Assembly: GCA_964625615.1 (NCBI GenBank) | Contig: CAZVDU010000018.1 | Span: 1 to 39,517, forward strand | DNA from: M269 sp964625615 | Lineage (GTDB): Bacteria > Pseudomonadota > Gammaproteobacteria > Enterobacterales > Alteromonadaceae | Direction: 5' to 3' | DNA: 39,517 nucleotides | Shown here: positions 32,805-39,517 of the stretch, in pieces | How the letters are laid out: the number at the start of each line of letters is the position of its first letter | Numbering within the stretch: the first letter of the stretch is position 1 | Position numbers and translations under genes: made by a program | Notes under the pieces: model-generated | Told to the model about the DNA's origin: nothing | Seen by the model: only the letters and a program-made list of their open reading frames with translations | Databases searched by the model: none

Positions 32805-33554
32805 CTAAGGTTTTTTCAACACTAATTCATCGAAAACCGATGCATCTATGTAGCCAAGGTTTTTGTCGCCATTTACAGGCTTAATCTTGTGAGAGCCGAC
32901 AAAATGCTCTCGTTCTGAACTACCATCGTTATCGCAATATGCCACCATGAACCCTAGTTTCTTGTCTTTTTTCAGTGTAACGGGCTTGTCATGCGGTGAG
33001 TCGGTATAGGAGTCATCGTAAATGCGTATTGCTAGCTCCCATGTTATGTGGAAAGGCGCTGTTTTACTGCGTTGCCACGCTGACTGAATATGGTCATTGA
33101 GGATGCGTACATTGGTTGTACCGTCACTTTTTGGTGGGCCGATATCCACAACTTGATTGTCTAATGCAATGTGATAGGCGAAGGCGTTGTCGTTTTCTAA
33201 GTGATTACCACCCGAACGATCTTCATCGATAAATATCTCAAAGCAATCGTCGTCCCAATAATTTTGTTTGGGATCAGGATGTGTATCAAAGAGGGTATCG
33301 TCTTGGATTTCAGCTAGTAGATATAGAAAGTCTTTATCCCAACGTAGCGTGTATTGACCACTAAAATCTTCTTTAGATGGAAAGTCACCCAGTATATGTT
33401 GGTCGATCTTGTACCAAATTCCCTCTTGCCAAACGGCCTCTGATTTTATGCCGTCTATTGTCGGCGCTTGCTTTGTATAAGCCGCTTCATCTGCTTGAGA
33501 CAACGTAGCAATAGATAGACCTACTATAAAACTTATCTGTTTAATGTTAAGCAC
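32805..33554 (-). CDS. Secreted CBM9-like sugar-binding protein
   Basis: About 249 aa from a GTG start (AGAGG five bases upstream), overlapping the kinase gene by 8 bp. The signal peptide is LNIKQISFIVGLSIATLSQA. The mature protein is one beta-sandwich domain of the CBM9/DOMON-like type: PTIDGIKSEAVWQ at the start, YTLRWDKDFLYLLAEIQDDTLF, YWDDDCFEIFIDEDRSGGNH, TWELAIRIYDD and KKLGFMVAYCDNDG. It has no catalytic motif that I recognise. In xylanases, CBM9 modules bind the reducing ends of cellulose chains and sugars. Here it may hold substrate in the periplasm or at the outer membrane; this is inference. Confidence 0.78.
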   Translation of the reverse strand: MLNIKQISFIVGLSIATLSQADEAAYTKQAPTIDGIKSEAVWQEGIWYKIDQHILGDFPSKEDFSGQYTLRWDKDFLYLLAEIQDDTLFDTHPDPKQNYWDDDCFEIFIDEDRSGGNHLENDNAFAYHIALDNQVVDIGPPKSDGTTNVRILNDHIQSAWQRSKTAPFHITWELAIRIYDDSYTDSPHDKPVTLKKDKKLGFMVAYCDNDGSSEREHFVGSHKIKPVNGDKNLGYIDASVFDELVLKKP

Positions 33555-34083
33555 ATTGACCTCTGGTATCTTCAATACAGGTGAGGCAGTCACGAAGGAT
33601 ATCCTCAACAGGTTTATTGGCATCAATCGTGTACTCATTAGCCTCATTCTTTAAAGGTTCTAAGTCGTCGAATTGACTTTGGAGTAGTGATGTCGGGAAA
33701 AAGTGCGCCGTACGTTTTGCTAAGCGAGCTTGTAAAACGTCAAACGGCAGGTTTAGGAACAAAAACGTGGTTTGGCAATTCAGCGTGTTAAATTGTTGTC
33801 TTTGATGGTGTTTCAAGCCTGAATAGGCCATCACCACTGAACTCCCTGCTATGATTCTGTTATTGGCTGCATCGCGTAACCTTATAATCCACTCTTTTCT
33901 AATCTCATCATTCAGTGGAATACCTTGTTTCATAAGGCTTACTGCTTGCTCACTATGATAACTATCAGCTTCTATCATGGCCCAACCGAGTTGCTTTGCT
34001 AGTAATGCAGCAAGGGTCGACTTACCTGAGCCAGCGACGCCCATCACGATAACCAGTTGTGGGCGTTTGTCGATATCAATCAT
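33547..34083 (-). CDS. gntK: Gluconokinase, thermoresistant (GntK) type
   Basis: A 178-aa P-loop kinase (E. coli GntK 175 aa) that converts gluconate to 6-phosphogluconate. It has Walker A MGVAGSGKST (Lys21), then EADSYHSEQAVSLMKQGIPLNDEIRKEWIIRLRDA, the typical GntK substrate-loop region. ACSALK-like MAYSGLKHHQR, FLNLPFDVLQARLAKRTAHFFPTSLLQSQFDDLEPL also match. The ATG at 34083 is chosen because the family begins just before the P-loop and it gives an 8-bp overlap with the GH94 stop. The same overlap length recurs at its own 3' end. A gluconate kinase coupled to a GH94 gene implies that gluconate is a product of the phosphorolysis. Confidence 0.85.
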   Translation of the reverse strand: MIDIDKRPQLVIVMGVAGSGKSTLAALLAKQLGWAMIEADSYHSEQAVSLMKQGIPLNDEIRKEWIIRLRDAANNRIIAGSSVVMAYSGLKHHQRQQFNTLNCQTTFLFLNLPFDVLQARLAKRTAHFFPTSLLQSQFDDLEPLKNEANEYTIDANKPVEDILRDCLTCIEDTRGQCA

Positions 34084-36451
34084 TAGTAACTCTTGTTGAA
34101 CGAGGTAGTATGACGTCAACTTGATATGTCTGACCCTTAATAATATTGGGTATAACATTGCCTGAAAAAGGCTTTCCATTGACGGTAAGTTCAAAGGTAC
34201 TCTGGCTATCTGAACGGGTGTAATTAACCTGAAAAGTTGCTCCTCTAAATTGACGAGTAACTGTGGCATGCGGCCAATCATCGGGCAATTGAGGAGATAC
34301 TTCTAACCCTTGCTCGTGCCCTTTTAATCCAAACAAGCCTTCAACGATACTACGAAAATACCAAGCAACAGTGCCTGTATTAAACAATTGGCTAGACTTA
34401 CCGGCCGTACGAGGAAATTGATAGTAGGCGCCGCGATAATAGTTTGGAATATAGACCGGTAGCTGACCTTTCACGAGCGCGTCATGCCTATCTACTAGCA
34501 TTTTACGCATGGCGTCGAACGCGCGCTGGTTTTGCCCAATGTGGTACAGGCTATAAATATAAAAAGCAGATGCATGATTATACACAGATCCATTTTCTGC
34601 AGCGCCAGCAGATTTTTGTGTTACACGCCCAATGTCTCGTTTAAATGACGTATAGCTAGGTGCTAGCATCATCGGCCCATAGGGTGTATCTAGCTGTTTA
34701 TCGATTTGTTCTAGCATGTGACCAATTTTTTCTGCGTCAGCAGCGCCAGAAAGCATCGACCAAGTTTGTGGATTAAGGTAAATGCGTCCTTCTGTGTCGT
34801 TTGAAACGCCAAAAAGACGGCCATTATCTGTGATGCCTCGACCATACCATTCGCCATCCCAACAGTGTTTGTTGATAGCGTCGTTAAACTGCTCAGCAAT
34901 CTTAGTCCAGTGCGCATGGCAGCTGTCATCATCCACCTTGTGACAAATACTGGCCCATAAGTGACATGCATAAGCAGTGGCTAGAGTTAGCCAAGCCGAC
35001 ACTCCTTTGCCTTCAACGCCAACCATATTCATAGGATCACACCAGTCACCCTGGTAGATGTAACTCAAAGAACGATCATCAACATGCGTGATCAAATGAT
35101 TCATCGCTTTCTGGATGTGTTCAAAAACGCTTTCTTGTTTGTCATTATCGCTGTAAGCACAGGTTTGACTTAATAAGGCTATATCTCCTGTTTCTTGGAG
35201 GTAAGCTGACAAAAAGATAAGTAGCCACACATTATGATCGGAGTGTGGCACTCTATTGATGTATTTTAGCTTGGCGTTTGGATGTAACAGAATGCCATCA
35301 GGCATAGCCCCATCATACGACTGTTGTATTAATGCTGTTAAAAATGCTTGCTTGGCAGCCGGAGCATTCAAAAACACCATGCCCATTGAGTCTTGCAAGA
35401 AGTTGCGCGTTTGTGGATCTGTGGTGAGTCGGTTTGACTCTCCATGATAAGATACCTGACGTGGTAGCCAGTGATTCACGAAATGATCAAAGGTACTATC
35501 TGGCGTCTTTATTTTAGAAATGCTTCGGTGCTTAGTTTCAGTGTGCAAAGCATCGGTTTTTTCTGATGTTGAATAATCTGCTATGACCTGCTCAATCTCG
35601 TCTCTGTCTTTTGCAGGGCCAAATAGCCACTCGAAAGTATCAACATCACCATTTGCTAGCTCAAGTCTAAACTGCATAACAGCTGCTGGAACCTCATAAT
35701 GGGCATCCGCGTTAGGCAGTGTTTCTGCGGATAGCGCATCTGGGTTTTGCAACCCACCATCGCCTTCAAACAAAACTTGCTGGGCAAGCCACGAATCTGG
35801 TTCTCTGTTGGAATAAAAATACGTTAAATCTTTAAAACTCTGGATATCTTTCAGTTCATCGACTTCTTGATAAGGCGTGACGCATGTTGCAATAACGGCA
35901 TTAAGCTGGGCGTCATATGTAGCCGATTGATTCATCCAAGACATATAACCAATGGAGAAGTATGGGTATAGGCTTAGTTTTCTTGTATCAGCATTTTTAT
36001 TAATAACTTGCAGGGTCCAATGTTCGGCTGCTTTGTCACCTAACAGTTTCAACGTTAGCCTAAATTCTATCCCTTGAACTGTGATTAGCCATTCCAGTGA
36101 TTCCGAATGATGAGTGAAAACATACTTATCATGGGTTTTACGCACTGGCTCATAGGGTAGAGAGAAGAGTTCACCTGATTCTTCATCTTTGACGTAAAAA
36201 AAGCGCCCAGGATGGTGAGCATAATAATGATGCTCAGGTTGCATGAAGGTTTTACCTTCAATATTCGGTGCGTAAGCATACTTCGCTGGTTCAGGCTGCA
36301 TATGTTGGGCGACAGCGTATCCACGACAATTCATCTGAATCATCATCTTCTTATTCCACAGAAAGCCGCCAGCGCTGGGCATCAACGTTGGTGAATATAA
36401 TGATACGCTGCCATCATCTTTAGAGCAGCTGAATATGGTATCGCTCATCAT
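34076..36451 (-). CDS. GH94 phosphorylase, probable cellobionic acid phosphorylase
   Basis: A 791-aa cytoplasmic inverting phosphorylase with no signal peptide. The N-terminal beta-sandwich covers about residues 1-290, the (alpha/alpha)6 barrel about 320-710, and a short C-terminal beta part follows. The general acid is Asp472 in the DWCD segment; NRLTTDPQTRNFLQDS and ENGSVYNHASAF are further GH94 landmarks. In place of the cellobiose phosphorylase pattern, the region before ENGSVYNH reads DIGRVTQKSAGAA, with Arg609 and Lys613. As I recall from the Saccharophagus degradans enzyme, an Arg and Lys at these positions bind the aldonate carboxylate. The proposed reaction is cellobionate plus phosphate giving alpha-glucose-1-phosphate plus gluconate. 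It overlaps the symporter gene by 4 bp (ATGA) and the gluconokinase gene by 8 bp. Ordinary cellobiose phosphorylase is the main alternative. Confidence 0.85.
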   Translation of the reverse strand: MMSDTIFSCSKDDGSVSLYSPTLMPSAGGFLWNKKMMIQMNCRGYAVAQHMQPEPAKYAYAPNIEGKTFMQPEHHYYAHHPGRFFYVKDEESGELFSLPYEPVRKTHDKYVFTHHSESLEWLITVQGIEFRLTLKLLGDKAAEHWTLQVINKNADTRKLSLYPYFSIGYMSWMNQSATYDAQLNAVIATCVTPYQEVDELKDIQSFKDLTYFYSNREPDSWLAQQVLFEGDGGLQNPDALSAETLPNADAHYEVPAAVMQFRLELANGDVDTFEWLFGPAKDRDEIEQVIADYSTSEKTDALHTETKHRSISKIKTPDSTFDHFVNHWLPRQVSYHGESNRLTTDPQTRNFLQDSMGMVFLNAPAAKQAFLTALIQQSYDGAMPDGILLHPNAKLKYINRVPHSDHNVWLLIFLSAYLQETGDIALLSQTCAYSDNDKQESVFEHIQKAMNHLITHVDDRSLSYIYQGDWCDPMNMVGVEGKGVSAWLTLATAYACHLWASICHKVDDDSCHAHWTKIAEQFNDAINKHCWDGEWYGRGITDNGRLFGVSNDTEGRIYLNPQTWSMLSGAADAEKIGHMLEQIDKQLDTPYGPMMLAPSYTSFKRDIGRVTQKSAGAAENGSVYNHASAFYIYSLYHIGQNQRAFDAMRKMLVDRHDALVKGQLPVYIPNYYRGAYYQFPRTAGKSSQLFNTGTVAWYFRSIVEGLFGLKGHEQGLEVSPQLPDDWPHATVTRQFRGATFQVNYTRSDSQSTFELTVNGKPFSGNVIPNIIKGQTYQVDVILPRSTRVTND

Positions 36452-37794
36452 TGAGGAGCCTTGGTTACTGCTCTTTGCTGTAACTCCTGTTGTATGGACT
36501 CAAGTTGTTTCGCATCTAGTGAATAGAAGCGGGCAAACCATACAGAGACAAGTGCAAAAACGCCTGGGATGATGGTCATTAAGAGTACGATACCGTGATT
36601 CGATTCACTGGTTTGTGCTTGATTAGCAACGTAACCCATGACGCTCAAAACACCACCAATAGTCGCACCAGCTATGGCTCCCCCTAGTTTTTGTGAAAAC
36701 GCTGCTGCTGCAAATACCATAGCTGTTGCTCTGCGCCCTGTTTTCCATTCAGCGTAGTCAGCTGTGTCCGCATACATAGAAAATACAAGAGGAGACTTTG
36801 GACCTAAACAAAGGCCAATTGCGCCTTGAACGATAAACATTAAAGTAACACTGTCTTTAGGAACAAAGTAAAAGACGAAAGACAGTATCGTAACCAAGCT
36901 CATCAGTAATATGAGCAGTTGTTTCTTATCAAAAAAGCGTGTTAATAGGGGAGTAATGGCGGCACCTACTGCGAGGCAAATCAAATAAACCGCAGAGAAA
37001 GTGCCAATGAGATCTTCCCGTTCAACGAAATATTTGAAGTAAAATGTTCCAACGCTGCCTCGAATCGTAATCGTTAACATAATGATAAGTGCCAACGAAA
37101 ATAAGATGAGCCAAGGTTTATTGTGAAAGAGGTCAGTTAAATCTTGGCGCACACTCACCGGTTCACTTTGTGTGCTAACGACACGCTCTTTACAACTTAA
37201 GAATGTGCCCACGAAAAGCAAGCCAGCCAATACGCCATATAATCCCATCGTGCATTGCCAACCAAAAGCTTCATTGCCTGCACCGAAATATTCAACCAAC
37301 TTAGGTGTCATATAAGCGACAACGGTTCCACTACTAAAAGCGCCTATAAATCTAAAGCTACTTAAAGAGGTTCTATCTTGTGTATTTGATGTGATAACAC
37401 CAAGCATGGCACCGTAAGGGACATTAATAAACGTGTATGCCAGCATCATGAATATATAGGTGCCGTAAGCCCAAATGAGCTTTCCACCTTCAGAAAAATC
37501 AGGGATAGTAAAGGTCAATACGCCAGCAGCAGCTAATGGAATAATCCCCCATAATAGATAGGGTCTGAATTTGCCAAAACGGGTTTGTGTTCTATCTGCA
37601 AGTGCACCCATGATCGGATCTGAGAAAGCGTCAATCAATCGCGTGACTAACATCATAGTACCGACTGCTGCAGGGGAGAGGTTAAATACGTCTGTGTAGA
37701 AGATAAAAAGAAAGACGTCGAATACACGCCAGTAAAAATTGGACGCCACGTCACCTAGTGCATAGCCGATTTTTTCTTGTAGTTTTAGTTTCAT
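36448..37794 (-). CDS. GPH-family glycoside:cation symporter
   Basis: About 448 aa, 12 hydrophobic segments. MKLKLQEKIGYALGDVASNFYW at the N-terminus is diagnostic of the glycoside-pentoside-hexuronide symporters (MelB/XynB-like). DAFSDPIMGALADRTQTRFGKFRPYLLW contains the cation-site Asp residues and loop 2-3 motif. The ATG at 37794 matches the family start; AGGA lies 12 nt upstream. An in-frame GTG at 37821 is less likely. It is the first gene of the run with GH94, kinase, CBM9-like, GH3 and FHS symporter. The likely cargo is the disaccharide cleaved by the downstream phosphorylase (cellobionate or cellobiose). Confidence 0.88.
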   Translation of the reverse strand: MKLKLQEKIGYALGDVASNFYWRVFDVFLFIFYTDVFNLSPAAVGTMMLVTRLIDAFSDPIMGALADRTQTRFGKFRPYLLWGIIPLAAAGVLTFTIPDFSEGGKLIWAYGTYIFMMLAYTFINVPYGAMLGVITSNTQDRTSLSSFRFIGAFSSGTVVAYMTPKLVEYFGAGNEAFGWQCTMGLYGVLAGLLFVGTFLSCKERVVSTQSEPVSVRQDLTDLFHNKPWLILFSLALIIMLTITIRGSVGTFYFKYFVEREDLIGTFSAVYLICLAVGAAITPLLTRFFDKKQLLILLMSLVTILSFVFYFVPKDSVTLMFIVQGAIGLCLGPKSPLVFSMYADTADYAEWKTGRRATAMVFAAAAFSQKLGGAIAGATIGGVLSVMGYVANQAQTSESNHGIVLLMTIIPGVFALVSVWFARFYSLDAKQLESIQQELQQRAVTKAPQ

Positions 37795-37969
37795 TAGGTT
37801 GTAAGTCCTATCAACGAACACTTATCAATCGCAATAGTCACCTATACTCGGGACTTATCCTTATTGCTAGAAAGCAATTCTTAGTCGTGTAAAGCGTTAT
37901 CTCTGAATGGCTTTATGCTGATCTGAAACAGACTTCCTTTATCAACAGATGTTAGTCATAAGCTCATGG

Positions 37970-37997
37970 ATTGTAAACGGTTACATAAATTAAGCAA
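37970..37997 (-). promoter_or_regulatory. Candidate promoter P2 of the GPH-GH94 operon
   Basis: Minus strand -35 TTGCTT (37992-37997), 16-bp spacer, -10 TACAAT (37970-37975). The spacer and -10 are covered by the LacI-type palindrome at 37972-37985, an arrangement that allows simple repression. Confidence 0.5.
37972..37985 (-). promoter_or_regulatory. LacI-family operator-like site A
   Basis: TGTAAACGGTTACA fits the LacI-family pattern TGTAAnCGnTTACA with the central CG. Overlaps the -10 of candidate promoter P2. The regulator is not in the window. Confidence 0.7.
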
Positions 37998-38003
37998 TGA
38001 GTG

Positions 38004-38032
38004 AATGTAAGCGCTATCATTATTTTGTGCAA
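38004..38032 (-). promoter_or_regulatory. Candidate promoter P1 of the GPH-GH94 operon
   Basis: Minus strand -35 TTGCAC (38027-38032), 17-bp spacer, -10 TACATT (38004-38009). Its -10 overlaps LacI-type site B and its -35 overlaps the palindrome at 38025-38038. Confidence 0.45.
38006..38019 (-). promoter_or_regulatory. LacI-family operator-like site B
   Basis: TGTAAGCGCTATCA, one arm mismatched from a perfect LacI-type dyad with a GCGC centre. It lies 34 bp from site A (centre to centre). Confidence 0.5.
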
Positions 38033-38038
38033 GCACAA
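38025..38038. promoter_or_regulatory. Palindrome TTGTGC-AA-GCACAA
   Basis: A perfect 6-bp inverted repeat with a 2-bp spacer, covering the -35 of candidate promoter P1. Its sequence is unlike the CG-centred LacI-type sites beside it, so a second regulator is possible. Confidence 0.45.
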
Positions 38039-38243
38039 TATTTCATGTGGATTTAAATGTTATAAATGTATCCACAAACATTTTCCTTGAATGCGTTGTT
38101 ATTTGATTAAGTTATTGATTGTAAAGGCTATGCCTTCTTATTTGTCACCCGTTAAATTTGCTATATATGCAGTGAGGGCATCACCTGTGCAGCACTAAAT
38201 AAGTTCTTCTCTATTGGAAGTTTTTATTTTTAATTTTTTGTAA

Positions 38244-38257
38244 TGCAAACGGTTACA
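38244..38257 (-). promoter_or_regulatory. LacI-family operator-like site C
   Basis: TGCAAACGGTTACA, identical to site A but for one base. It lies 272 bp upstream of site A, just past the receptor terminator, and could serve as an auxiliary operator for looping. Confidence 0.6.
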
Positions 38258-38323
38258 TCAGTCACTTTACTCCTTCATTGAAAGAGTCATCACTGCTTTT
38301 TTTATCGGTCATTTAATAAAAGA

Positions 38324-38359
38324 CCCTGCAAGCATAGGGAGACACCAATACGAGCAGGG
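38324..38359 (-). terminator. Probable terminator of the TonB receptor gene
   Basis: On the minus strand, arms CCCTGC and GCAGGG with a 24-nt loop, then TCTTTTATT. It lies 28 bp after the stop. The long loop lowers confidence. Confidence 0.5.
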
Positions 38360-38386
38360 CTTTTCCTTAAATAGTTAGTAGAGCTA

Positions 38387-39517
38387 TTACAGCTGATATC
38401 TCACACCAAAGAAGAAGGTTCTTTCTGTCGTGCGCAAACGACCGAAACGTTCTCTAACGTCGAAGAATTCAAATCGATCGTCTGCCAGTAAGTTGACAGC
38501 CGATGCAGTCAACGCTAAGTTTTCGGTGAGCCGGTAAGTTGCAGACGCTTCTAATTGGCCGAAGCCTTCTGTCAACAATTCACCGCCCTCACCAGATGCT
38601 GTAATACCATCACCTCGACTCGCTAAGAAATCGCTACGGAAGTTCCATGCTAGACGAACTTCGATAGGCCCTTTCTCGTAGAATGCTGTTGCGTTATAGC
38701 TGTTGTCAGACAAACCTCGGCGACGAAGTGGATTACCGGCGGCGGTGAAGCCTGTGTTGTCCACGTCTGTGTATGTGTAGTTTAACTGGACACCAAGTCC
38801 GTCAAATGGAGCGGGTAAGAAAGTGAAGTTTTGCTGGTACTGTAACTCAATACCGAACAGATCAACGTCGTCTCTGCCGTTAACAGGACCGCTAAATGTA
38901 AACGGTAAAGCTACTTGCCCAGATTGAAGTTGAGCATCACTAACGAGACCATCTGCGGGTAACGGTACTGAAATCGCACCTAATGAACCGTCTAAACACT
39001 GACTAACAAAGGGAGATAGTGCTTGTCTATCGCCTTCTGAGAATTGTGTGTCAGGTGGTAAGAATCGACATTGTTGTGTAACGCTACTAGAGATAAAATC
39101 TTCGATCGTTTTCGAGTAAATTGCAGCAGCAAATGCTAAATCTTGGGTTGGATAGTATTCAAGAGAAACATCGACAGAGTTGACTGTTTCTGGCCTTAAG
39201 AAGCCGTTACCGCCGTTGCCTTGTAAGATTTCTTCATCTAGGCTTTCATTCGCTCGAACGTCATTGAATTCATATCGACTAAAGTTCCTTGATGCGCCAA
39301 CACGAAGGGTTAGTTCGTCAGAGAAGTCGAGCTTAAAGTTTAGCGTTGGTAATACATCATCGTAGTTAATATCGGCGGGCACTGAGCCTGGTACGGCATT
39401 GAAGGATTGGCGATCAATATCAACGTAACGCACACCTATACTCGCGGAATAAGGATAGTCACCAATGTCACCAGAAAAGTTACCTTTAATGTAGAAAGCT
39501 GTGTTCTCTTCTTCTAC
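38387..39517 (-). CDS. TonB-dependent receptor, C-terminal part, 5' end outside window
   Basis: The frame is open to the right edge (VEEENTAFYIKGNFSGDIGDYPYSASIGVRYVD...), so the GTG at 39433 is internal. About 376 residues of the outer-membrane beta-barrel are visible, with alternating strands and turns. They include LPTLNFKLDFSDELTLRVGASRNFSRYEFNDVRAN, FLRPETVNSVDVSLEYYPTQDLAFAAAIYSKTIEDFI, GIELQYQQNFTFLPAPFDGLGVQLNYTYTDVD and YRLTENLALTASAVNLLADDRFEFFDV. This is the Caulobacter-type receptor style (IPR010104) used for oligosaccharide uptake in Alteromonadales. Two Cys residues in an extracellular-loop region (QQCRFL, SQCLDG) may form a disulfide. It would import the oligosaccharide used by the downstream enzymes. 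Confidence 0.9.
   Translation of the reverse strand, partial: VEEENTAFYIKGNFSGDIGDYPYSASIGVRYVDIDRQSFNAVPGSVPADINYDDVLPTLNFKLDFSDELTLRVGASRNFSRYEFNDVRANESLDEEILQGNGGNGFLRPETVNSVDVSLEYYPTQDLAFAAAIYSKTIEDFISSSVTQQCRFLPPDTQFSEGDRQALSPFVSQCLDGSLGAISVPLPADGLVSDAQLQSGQVALPFTFSGPVNGRDDVDLFGIELQYQQNFTFLPAPFDGLGVQLNYTYTDVDNTGFTAAGNPLRRRGLSDNSYNATAFYEKGPIEVRLAWNFRSDFLASRGDGITASGEGGELLTEGFGQLEASATYRLTENLALTASAVNLLADDRFEFFDVRERFGRLRTTERTFFFGVRYQL

Larger units (their letters stand above)
37795..38386. other. Regulatory intergenic region between TonB receptor and symporter operon
   Basis: This 592-bp AT-rich region has no credible gene. On the minus strand it holds the receptor terminator (about 38324-38359), three LacI-type palindromes, two candidate promoters and a separate TTGTGC/GCACAA palindrome. 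The distance from the last promoter to the symporter ATG (about 170 nt) leaves a long leader. Confidence 0.6.

Noticed and set aside
34084..34281. Long N-terminal extension of the gluconokinase
   Set aside because: It lies antisense-free but wholly inside the GH94 coding end, does not resemble GntK, and the family starts just before the P-loop at the ATG 34083.
1..39517. tRNA, rRNA, CRISPR, phage or transposase genes
   Set aside because: None was found on either strand; repeats seen are short palindromes or hairpins, not spacer-repeat arrays, and no integrase or transposase frame is present.

Overview
The window looks like a chromosomal scaffold from a marine gammaproteobacterium of the Alteromonadales (Alteromonas/Glaciecola/Paraglaciecola-like). 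This is inferred from moderate-to-low GC, the gmk-rpoZ-spoT...trmH...recG order, hemCDXY, two small exported DUF3718-like proteins, Caulobacter-type TonB receptor features and a marine-style polysaccharide locus. No rRNA, tRNA, CRISPR array, transposase or phage gene is visible. One 100-N scaffold gap (23717-23816) interrupts the hem operon. The window cuts a signalling gene on the left edge and a TonB-dependent receptor on the right edge.

Layout. 1-1853: 3' part of a PAS-GGDEF-EAL c-di-GMP protein. 2114-3394: type II NADH dehydrogenase. 3402-6919 (minus): a four-gene unit of ABC ATPase, ABC-2 permease, DesK-like histidine kinase and LuxR-type response regulator, with a palindrome upstream of the first gene. 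7258-8422: two tandem paralogous small secreted proteins, each with its own terminator and a shared upstream block. 8531-11887 (minus): recG, rsmJ and a Prx5-like peroxiredoxin. 12168-14162: NIT-domain chemoreceptor, sharing a bidirectional terminator with a secreted thioredoxin-fold protein (14227-14853, minus). 15053-19584 (minus): gmk, rpoZ, spoT, ridA, trmH. 19675-21015: carboxylesterase and a periplasmic YHS protein. 21246-24649: hemC, hemD, hemX (3' lost) and hemY (5' lost). 24709-25212: uracil/hypoxanthine-type DNA glycosylase. 25216-26791 (minus): M56 peptidase-TonB fusion with a BlaI/MecI repressor and two repressor-type palindromes. 26941-28587 (minus): second chemoreceptor. 28841-29536: pirin.

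29614-39517 (minus) is the most interesting region, a carbohydrate locus. Its order of transcription is TonB receptor (partial), GPH-family symporter, GH94 phosphorylase, gluconokinase-family kinase, CBM9-like secreted protein, GH3 lipoprotein glucosidase and FucP/GluP-type sugar symporter. The GH94 enzyme is about 791 aa. It carries an Arg-x-x-x-Lys pair at residues 609/613 and sits directly upstream of a gluconate kinase. I therefore read it as a cellobionic acid phosphorylase, not an ordinary cellobiose phosphorylase. The locus would then take up aldonic-acid (C1-oxidised) cello-oligosaccharides, as made by lytic polysaccharide monooxygenases. It would split cellobionate to glucose-1-phosphate and gluconate, phosphorylate the gluconate, and recover glucose through GH3 and the hexose symporter. 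Three LacI-family operator-like palindromes lie upstream of the symporter gene, two of them over candidate -10 boxes. A 14-bp inverted repeat lies just ahead of the GH3 gene.
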